Shown here one piece after another: positions 1 to 4,426 of a stretch of 14,071 nucleotides of DNA. Position numbers and translations under genes: made by a program. How positions within the stretch are numbered: position 1 is the stretch's first letter; the number at the start of each line of letters is the position of its first letter. The stretch is taken from positions 1 through 14,071 of the forward strand of contig URUX01000051.1 in the NCBI GenBank assembly GCA_900551135.1. Direction: 5' to 3'. The notes beneath the pieces were generated by a model. The model was given only the letters and a program-made list of their open reading frames with translations. It was not told the origin of the DNA and did no database searches. Source of the stretch: an uncultured Clostridium sp. Its GTDB lineage: Bacteria; Bacillota; Clostridia; Lachnospirales; Lachnospiraceae.

Positions 1-92
1 TGATATTTAAAAATTTATAAAAATTTTATAATTTAATATTAGAAATAATAAAACAAAATAACAGAAAATAAGAGAAAATGTTTTTCAAAAAT

Positions 93-106
93 GCAAAATA
101 TTTTGC
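93..106. repeat. 14-bp perfect palindrome in AT-rich leader
   Basis: GCAAAATATTTTGC reads the same on both strands and lies in the gene-free AT-rich stretch 1-259. It has no loop and no T-tract, so it is more like a protein-binding site than a terminator. Apart from this and the repeats near 131-240, I see no gene in 1-259. The function is unknown. Confidence 0.35.
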
Positions 107-130
107 TTGTTTAGCAGGGAAAAAATAGCA

Positions 131-145
131 ATGCTATACATAACG
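131..145 (+). repeat. upstream copy of a 15-bp direct repeat (second copy 221-235)
   Basis: ATGCTATACATAACG at 131-145 matches ATGGTATACATAATG at 221-235 in 13 of 15 positions, exactly 90 bp apart. The second copy overlaps the -10 region of the first gene's promoter. Paired sites like these ahead of an excisionase-type gene could bind an element-encoded regulator or recombination protein. The match is seen directly; the role is inferred. Confidence 0.4.
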
Positions 146-201
146 AAAATCAACAAAAAATTTAGGGACAATTAACATAATTAACAGATAAAAATACAAA
201 T

Positions 202-240
202 TTGCATTTGAAATCAAATTATGGTATACATAATGTATAC
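202..240 (+). promoter_or_regulatory. promoter with overlapping palindromic operator for the excisionase-like gene
   Basis: A -35-like TTGCAT (202-207) and -10-like TATACA (225-230) are separated by 17 bp. The 17-bp palindrome GTATACATAATGTATAC (224-240; 8-bp perfect arms around a central A) covers the -10 and the probable start of transcription. A strong ribosome-binding site, GAGGAGG (246-252), follows and places the start at ATG 260. A protein bound to the palindrome would block this promoter, which suggests repression, possibly autoregulatory. Confidence 0.55.
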
Positions 241-259
241 AGTTTGAGGAGGTATTAAG

Positions 260-457
260 ATGCAGCAAATCAATCAGCAAGCAAAGCAGAAAAAAAGATT
301 AGTACGATATAAAGAAGGTGCGGAGATGTATAGCATGGGGCTGAATAAGTTTCAGAGTCTTGCAAAAGATGCAGGTGCTATCCTAAAAATAGACAGGTTG
401 GTATTGGTTGATTTAGATTGGTTGGATCGGTATTTGGAGTCATTTCGAGTAAGATAA
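260..457 (+). CDS. small excisionase-like helix-turn-helix protein (DUF6462-like)
   Basis: This 65-residue protein has a basic N-terminus (residues 1-17, many Q and K) followed by one small HTH-like domain (about 18-62). The pattern is that of excisionase/MerR-type wing-helix proteins: a YKEGAEMYSMG helix, a second helix around FQSLAKDAGA, then a LVLVDLDWLDRYLE wing and final helix. I recognise it as resembling the DUF6462 family common in Firmicutes integrative elements. It precedes a ribbon-helix-helix gene and a Tn916-type integrase, where an excision directionality factor or small regulator is expected. GAGGAGG lies 7 nt before the ATG, so the start is secure. The excisionase role is inferred from position and fold pattern. 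A plain transcriptional regulator is the alternative. Confidence 0.7.
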   Translation: MQQINQQAKQKKRLVRYKEGAEMYSMGLNKFQSLAKDAGAILKIDRLVLVDLDWLDRYLESFRVR

Positions 458-488
458 AATCACGTAGGAAAGATTTACGTACTAAATA

Positions 489-517
489 TTGACTTTTGGT
501 TTAACTAAAAGTATAAT
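489..517 (+). promoter_or_regulatory. near-consensus promoter with internal dyad operator for the ribbon-helix-helix gene
   Basis: TTGACT (489-494), a 17-bp spacer and a perfect TATAAT (512-517) form a strong sigma-A promoter. The spacer holds CTTTTGGTTTAACTAAAAG (493-511), an imperfect 19-bp dyad with CTTTT/AAAAG ends. A ribbon-helix-helix protein encoded immediately downstream is a natural candidate to bind it and repress its own transcription. The TTG at 489 could be mistaken for a start codon, but it is the -35 element. Confidence 0.7.
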
Positions 518-545
518 AGGGGTGTATGAACGGAGGTGTATTGTT

Positions 546-728
546 TTGGCGAAGACAGGACGTCCGAAGTCAGATCATCCCAAAAGAGTAGTAGTTGGTT
601 TAAAGTTGACGGAGGCAGAAGCGGTAAAGCTGAAAAAATATGCATCCCAACATGATATGACCATAACACAAGTGCTGCAAAAAGGGATTGATTTGCAATA
701 TGCGATGGAAGATCCGATAAGCGGTTAG
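546..728 (+). CDS. small ribbon-helix-helix (CopG/Arc-type) DNA-binding protein
   Basis: The start is chosen as TTG 546, which has GGAGG at 532-536 with 9-nt spacing. The longer reading from TTG 489 would run through the promoter's -35 and -10. The resulting 60-residue protein begins with AKTGRPKSDHPKR, a basic arm typical of ribbon-helix-helix proteins. A beta-strand follows (VVVGLKLTEAEA), then two helices (AVKLKKYASQHD and TITQVLQKGIDLQYA). These proteins bind DNA as dimers through the N-terminal strand. It lies between the excisionase-like gene and the integrase, and its promoter contains a dyad inside the spacer, so autoregulation and control of the downstream integrase are plausible. 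A relaxosome accessory or antitoxin role is possible, but no toxin is adjacent. Confidence 0.72.
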   Translation: MAKTGRPKSDHPKRVVVGLKLTEAEAVKLKKYASQHDMTITQVLQKGIDLQYAMEDPISG

Positions 729-761
729 TACGAAATCTCTTTCCTTTTGAAAGGAGCAGAG

Positions 762-2003
762 ATGGCGAAATCAAGAAAAGACAACAAAGGACGAGTATTA
801 TGGAAAGGCGAAACACAGCGAAAATGTGATGGGAAATATGTATATACCTATATTGATCCCGAGGGGAGACGTAGAAGCATATATGCCAAAGATATTATGG
901 TTTTGCGAGCTCGTGAAGAACAGTTGAAAAAGGACCAGTTAGATGGGTTAGATACATATGTTGCAGGGACTGCAACAATCAACTTTGTTTTTGATAGATA
1001 TCTTGCTCTGAAACCGGAACTAAGAGAAACAACTCGACAAAACTATAAATATATGTATGACCATTTTGTACGAGAAAAATTTGGGAAAAAGAAGATTGCA
1101 GATGTAAAATATTCTGATGTGCTACAGTTTTATCAACGCCTTTTAAGAGAAGAGAAAATACAAATCAACACATTGGACAATATCCACACGGTTCTTCGTC
1201 CTACTTTTCAATTAGCGGTTAGAGACAATATAATTAGGATGAATCCAAGCGAGGGAGTTATGGCACAGGTAAAGAAAACATCAGGAAAAAATAAAGGTAT
1301 TAGGCATGCCTTAACATTGGAACAGCAGCGGGCTTTTGTGGATTATATGCAGAAAAAACCAGAGTATAGTCATTGGACCCCCTTGTTCAAATTTTTATTG
1401 GGAACAGGTTGCCGGATCGGTGAAGCGATTGGAATACGGTGGGAGGATTTGGATTTTGACAATAGGATGATTGATATCAACCATAGTTTAGTCTATTACA
1501 GTCGAGAATTTAATGGTCATCCTATATGCTCGTTCGGAGTATCTAGCCCCAAAACAGAGGCAGGCAAACGCAAAATCCCAATGATGGATGTTGTATACGA
1601 GGCACTTTTAGAAGAGCGAGAAAGACAGCTGGAAAGTGGTTTCAATGAAACTGAGGTCGATGGAATGAAAGGTTTTGTTTTTACGAATCGTTTTGGAAAT
1701 GTACATAATCCGCAGGCAATCAATCGGGCAATTAAGCGTATTTACGAATCGTATAATGCAGAAGAATTAGTAATGGCAACGAGAGAACATCGGGAACCGG
1801 TATTGATACCGCATTTTTCTTGCCATCACTTGAGACATACCTTTTGTTCGAGATTTTGCGAGAATGAAACAAACTTAAAAGTAATTCAGTCCATCATGGG
1901 GCACGCAAATATCGAGACTACAATGGATATATATGCGGAGGTTTCAAGAGAAACACAGCAGGAAGCAATGAAGAATTTATCAAACAACTTAGATTTATTT
2001 TAA
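762..2003 (+). CDS. Tn916-family tyrosine recombinase (integrase)
   Basis: This 413-residue enzyme catalyses site-specific integration and excision of the element. ATG 762 is chosen because AAAGGAG (750-756) lies just before it; the in-frame TTG at 747 has no such site. Residues about 6-45 match the Tn916 Int arm-binding domain (DNKGRVLWKGETQRK...GKYVYTYIDPEGR). A SAM-like core-binding domain covers about 70-165, and the catalytic domain follows from about 180. The catalytic set is complete: Arg218 (TGCRIGEA), Lys264 (SPKTEAGK), His355 and Arg358 (HHLRHTF), His381 (GHAN) and the nucleophile Tyr391 (MDIYAEV). Length and order fit an intact, probably active integrase. Like int in Tn916, it sits at the element's right end and reads towards that end. 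Its target appears to be the metG region just downstream. Confidence 0.93.
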   Translation: MAKSRKDNKGRVLWKGETQRKCDGKYVYTYIDPEGRRRSIYAKDIMVLRAREEQLKKDQLDGLDTYVAGTATINFVFDRYLALKPELRETTRQNYKYMYDHFVREKFGKKKIADVKYSDVLQFYQRLLREEKIQINTLDNIHTVLRPTFQLAVRDNIIRMNPSEGVMAQVKKTSGKNKGIRHALTLEQQRAFVDYMQKKPEYSHWTPLFKFLLGTGCRIGEAIGIRWEDLDFDNRMIDINHSLVYYSREFNGHPICSFGVSSPKTEAGKRKIPMMDVVYEALLEERERQLESGFNETEVDGMKGFVFTNRFGNVHNPQAINRAIKRIYESYNAEELVMATREHREPVLIPHFSCHHLRHTFCSRFCENETNLKVIQSIMGHANIETTMDIYAEVSRETQQEAMKNLSNNLDLF

Positions 2004-2038
2004 ATCAGGGAAGAGTCCTCGTTGGAATTGATTGAAAG

Positions 2039-2078
2039 GTACGACAAAGTGTCGAGAGTACGACAAAGGTACGACAAA
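2039..2078 (+). repeat. three GTACGACAAA direct repeats, candidate integrase arm sites
   Basis: GTACGACAAA occurs three times: 2039-2048, 2058-2067 and 2069-2078. The repeats lie 36 bp after the integrase stop and inside the probable right end of the element. Tn916-type integrases bind short direct repeats near the element ends through their N-terminal domain, so these are good candidates for arm sites. Related ATACGACA (2734-2741) and GTATGACAA (2745-2753) occur after the metG fragment. Confidence 0.6.
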
Positions 2079-2115
2079 TTTGTAAGTTTTAATCAATGAT
2101 AGGACATCATTTTTC

Positions 2116-2165
2116 AAGGGAAATAAGCATTGAAAGTGGCTTAATAAAGGGAAATAAGTCTTATT
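2116..2165 (+). other. candidate recombination core / right end of the integrative element
   Basis: This AT-rich block has a perfect 12-bp direct repeat AAGGGAAATAAG (2116-2127 and 2147-2158). It also has AAAGTGGCTTAAT (2133-2145) followed after 7 nt by AATAAG (2153-2158), and the 13-bp palindrome AATAAGTCTTATT (2153-2165). Two short inverted arms around a 7-nt spacer (CTTAAT, 7 nt, AATAAG) is the shape of a tyrosine-recombinase core site. Sequence after about 2178 becomes MetRS coding sequence, so the element/host boundary probably lies between about 2145 and 2185. The exact crossover cannot be fixed without the left end. Confidence 0.45.
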
Positions 2166-2192
2166 AAATTAAATTGATAGGATATCCCGACA

Positions 2193-2702
2193 ATGAAGAG
2201 TCTGGATGCGAAGAAGAGCGAAGGTAAGGCTGAAAAGGCAGTTTCTCTGGACGCTGCTTTCGGACAGGCAGAACAGATTTTAACCCAGAAACTGGAAGAA
2301 ATGCCTGCAGTTCCAGCAGAGCCGATTGATTTCTCCAAGGTAGAAGTAGAGCCATTATTTGAAGATATGGTGGATTTTGACACCTTCTCCAAGTCTGATT
2401 TCCGTGCTGTAAAAGTAAAGGAATGTGAGGCAGTACCAAAGAGCAAGAAACTCTTAAAGTTCGTATTAGATGATGGAAGCGGTACAGATCGTGTGATCTT
2501 AAGCGGTATCCACGATTACTACGAGCCGGAGGAACTGATTGGCAAGACCTTAATTGCAATCGTAAATCTGCCGCCAAGAAAGATGATGGGAATTGATTCC
2601 TGCGGTATGATTATTTCCGCAACCCACCTGGAAGAAGGCAGAGAAGGCCTGAATGTGCTGATGGTAAGCGATCGGATTCCGGCAGGTGCGAAACTGTATT
2701 AA
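2193..2702 (+). CDS. metG: MetRS C-terminal tRNA-binding domain, probable 3' fragment of metG
   Basis: This 169-codon frame resembles the C-terminal EMAP/Trbp111-like OB-fold domain that follows the catalytic core in many bacterial methionyl-tRNA synthetases and helps dimerise and bind tRNA. An acidic linker covers about 1-58. The OB-fold runs from about 64, with FSKSDFRAVKV, CEAVPKSKKLLKF, ILSGI, IVNLPPRKMMGI, SCGMI and the terminal IPAGAKLY. The HIGH and KMSKS regions of a full MetRS are absent. No ribosome-binding site precedes ATG 2193, and the frame stays open only back to TAG 2178. It therefore looks like the 3' part of metG severed at the element junction rather than an independent gene. 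A free-standing tRNA-binding protein is possible but less likely without a start signal. If the rest of metG lies across the element, the synthetase has lost this domain. Confidence 0.75.
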   Translation: MKSLDAKKSEGKAEKAVSLDAAFGQAEQILTQKLEEMPAVPAEPIDFSKVEVEPLFEDMVDFDTFSKSDFRAVKVKECEAVPKSKKLLKFVLDDGSGTDRVILSGIHDYYEPEELIGKTLIAIVNLPPRKMMGIDSCGMIISATHLEEGREGLNVLMVSDRIPAGAKLY

Positions 2703-2756
2703 AACTTAGCGAAAAAGCGTACTTTTGAGCAGAATACGACAGAAGTATGACAATTA

Positions 2757-2782
2757 AAAGTGGCTTAATGGGTTTTAATAAG
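2757..2782 (+). repeat. second copy of the core-like motif, after the metG fragment
   Basis: AAAGTGGCTTAAT (2757-2769), then 7 nt, then AATAAG (2777-2782) repeats the motif at 2133-2158 with identical spacing. The outer 19 bases are identical and all seven spacer bases differ. The two copies flank the metG fragment as direct repeats 624 bp apart. Matching arms around variable spacers recall the coupling sequences of Tn916-type elements. It may be a relic of an earlier insertion or a second usable site. Confidence 0.5.
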
Positions 2783-2843
2783 CGATTTTAAATGAAATTC
2801 GTATTAGTTAAAGAAGTTAGTTCAAGTAAATAGTTTGATTAAC

Positions 2844-2887
2844 AGGACATTTTTCTAAAAGAAATTTTAGGGGAATGTCCTTTTTTT
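2844..2887 (+). terminator. strong rho-independent terminator downstream of the metG fragment
   Basis: The arms are AGGACATT (2844-2851) with AATGTCCT (2874-2881) and CTAAAA (2855-2860) with TTTTAG (2865-2870), closed by a GAAA tetraloop (2861-2864). The three bases between them (TTT and GGG) can form G-U pairs, giving a continuous 17-bp RNA stem. A seven-T run (2881-2887) follows. It would end transcription from metG, or from the integrase if that reads through. The T-tract direction assigns it to the plus strand. Confidence 0.85.
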
Positions 2888-2915
2888 GACCCCATCGCAA
2901 CCTACCGGAGAGAAA

Positions 2916-2951
2916 GATGATTGGATTCCGGCAGGTACGAGGCGGTACTAA
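2916..2951 (+). pseudogene. short diverged second copy of the metG 3' end
   Basis: Over 35 bases, 2919-2953 matches the end of the metG fragment (2670-2704) with 6 differences by eye. The reading frame and stop are preserved: DDWIPAGTRRY-stop against SDRIPAGAKLY-stop. It lies after the terminator with no gene around it. It could be a target-site duplication left by insertion at the metG 3' end, or the displaced original end of metG. It is too short to be functional coding sequence. Confidence 0.55.
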
Positions 2952-2967
2952 AAGTAATGTGCAGAAA

Positions 2968-4221
2968 TCAGATAAATGTTCCGGTCAGATAAAAATGAAT
3001 TAATTCTTGTCCATCAGAAAGATTAATATCACAAATTTCAGAGATACGATTAAGCCTTTTAGTCATAGTATTTCTATGGATATAGAGAAGTGAGGCAGCG
3101 GCAGTGGCACTGCATCCGCATTCAATATAGGTAGTTAAAGTATGACAATAATCAGAACCGTTAAACCGATCATAGTCTGATAATTTTTTGAATTTAGATT
3201 GAGAAAATATTTTTCGACCGTCTGAACCAAGTTTTTCAGATAAAGCCTGAAAGATAATGTTATCAAAATAAGTAATGCGGCTGGTTAGTTTTTGCCTTTT
3301 TGCTGTTTCATGGACAAGAATACAGGATTCATAATATATTTTTAAAGACATAAGAGAGTGAAATTCACTGCTGATATTAAAAAATAAGTTATATGTCTCC
3401 GCAGTATTTTTGAAAAAACTTTCGTATTGATAGAGATATCCGGTAGTTTGGAAGTTTGTTAACATCATCAGCCCTTCTGAAACTGAAAGAATTTGAGAGT
3501 CAGGAACCCGGCCTTTCAGAATTCTGGCAAGATAATCTATATTATCAATTTTTCTGGCACTGTGACAAGGAGTAATAAGAATACATTGAAAAATAGGTTT
3601 TATATGCCAAGACGAAGAACGAAGCCTATCGTTTAAAATATTGATGGATTTTATATTATTTTCAAGCAAATCTGACAGAATGCTTTCTTTTACTTCATTT
3701 TCAATAGACAAAAAGTGATTGTCTCTTTCCAATACAATGGACAAAATTTCACACAATAAGTTAGTTGTAGCAAGATCAATGTTTTCAAACGGACGTTTTG
3801 TTTGAAAAATACCAATATAGGCGCCTGTTTTGCCAAATACCAATATTTTATTGAGGATTCGAGGAATGGTTTGTGCAAGGCCGTAATCTAAAATAAAAGC
3901 ACTATTTTGAGATAATACCTGATGCGTAATACCCTCTGATTCAAAAAGCGCAATGCAGTCAGCAGTGCAATAGCCAGTTGCTTTTGCTGACTGCCATACA
4001 GGATCATTAATTTCGTATCCCTGATCATCAAGAGCAAGAACCCGGTAGGTGTTGGTGGTTAGAATAATAGGACATTTCAGTATTAAACCAGCATGATAAA
4101 TTATCTCAGAGAGAGATTGCTTTCGTAATAATAAATCTACAAGAATGTTTTTTCTTCTAAGAAATTCAGAACGCTCGTCTTCTGAGAGTAATAAGAATAA
4201 TTCATCGTTTTTTTCTTCCAT
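2968..4221 (-). CDS. PucR/CdaR-type transcriptional regulator
   Basis: The protein is 417 residues. ATG 4221 is preferred over an upstream in-frame ATG at 4338, because GGAGG (minus strand, 4228-4232) lies 6 nt before it and the longer form would cover the promoter region. The C-terminal ~60 residues match the PucR-type HTH domain (HTH_30): LTTYIECGCSATAAASLLYI, HRNTMTKRLNRISEI and a final DINLSDGQELIHFYL helix. The N-terminal half (about 25-175) looks like a GAF-like sensor (LKCPIILTTNTYRVLALDD), and the middle is the variable linker domain seen in CdaR relatives. Such proteins usually activate catabolic genes in response to a small molecule. It is divergent from a large reductase gene across about 200 bp rich in palindromes, so it very probably controls that gene and perhaps itself. 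The coding sequence is AT-rich compared with genes beyond 6420. The inducer cannot be read from the sequence. Confidence 0.82.
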   Translation of the reverse strand: MEEKNDELFLLLSEDERSEFLRRKNILVDLLLRKQSLSEIIYHAGLILKCPIILTTNTYRVLALDDQGYEINDPVWQSAKATGYCTADCIALFESEGITHQVLSQNSAFILDYGLAQTIPRILNKILVFGKTGAYIGIFQTKRPFENIDLATTNLLCEILSIVLERDNHFLSIENEVKESILSDLLENNIKSINILNDRLRSSSWHIKPIFQCILITPCHSARKIDNIDYLARILKGRVPDSQILSVSEGLMMLTNFQTTGYLYQYESFFKNTAETYNLFFNISSEFHSLMSLKIYYESCILVHETAKRQKLTSRITYFDNIIFQALSEKLGSDGRKIFSQSKFKKLSDYDRFNGSDYCHTLTTYIECGCSATAAASLLYIHRNTMTKRLNRISEICDINLSDGQELIHFYLTGTFI

Positions 4222-4238
4222 TATGTACCTCCATGTAT

Positions 4239-4255
4239 ATGTGCAAAATGCACAT
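4239..4255. promoter_or_regulatory. 17-bp palindromic operator candidate near the regulator start
   Basis: ATGTGCA (4239-4245) and TGCACAT (4249-4255) form a perfect 7-bp inverted repeat around AAA. It lies 18 bp upstream of the regulator's ATG, next to its ribosome-binding site. A site here would fit autorepression of the regulator. The pairing is seen directly; the binding protein is inferred. Confidence 0.5.
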
Positions 4256-4299
4256 GTTAAGCATTTATAGATTATCAAAAAAATAACGACAAATTTAAA

Positions 4300-4353
4300 A
4301 AATAAGATTATACTTAAGTATAACATGAAAGCATACAAAAAGAAATCTTATTT
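4300..4353. promoter_or_regulatory. nested palindromes in the divergent promoter region
   Basis: A perfect 16-bp palindrome, TTATACTTAAGTATAA (4308-4323), sits inside a perfect 10-bp inverted repeat, AAATAAGATT (4300-4309) and AATCTTATTT (4344-4353). GAGCGCTC (4354-4361) is a further 8-bp palindrome. The 16-bp palindrome includes a minus-strand TATAAT (4307-4312) and an overlapping plus-strand TATACT (4309-4314), the latter 17 bp from ACGACA (4286-4291). Divergent -10 elements may therefore overlap here and be controlled together by the PucR-type protein. No strong -35 is seen on the minus strand. Confidence 0.5.
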
Positions 4354-4426
4354 GAGCGCTCGATATTAAGATAGTGCTTTTTGTGAAAACAGCGAAAATT
4401 TAATGTTTATGAAAGGAATGATGGAG

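Noticed and set aside
1..259. RNA gene or origin in the AT-rich leader
   Set aside because: No tRNA-like fold, iteron set or DnaA-box cluster is evident; only one palindrome, a 15-bp repeat pair and a promoter are visible.
505..816. Minus-strand open frame of 103 codons opposite the ribbon-helix-helix and integrase start
   Set aside because: It is antisense to two well-supported genes with good ribosome-binding sites and has no recognisable domain.
2039..2078. CRISPR array
   Set aside because: The repeats are only 10 bp with 1- and 9-nt gaps; this is not repeat-spacer architecture.
2141..2577. Minus-strand open frames opposite the metG fragment
   Set aside because: They are shadows of a clearly conserved OB-fold coding sequence on the plus strand, with low-complexity Ser/Thr-rich or Arg/Leu-rich translations.
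4222..4338. N-terminal extension of the PucR-type regulator (39 extra residues, hydrophobic)
   Set aside because: It would place coding sequence through the palindromic promoter region, and the internal ATG 4221 has a strong ribosome-binding site.
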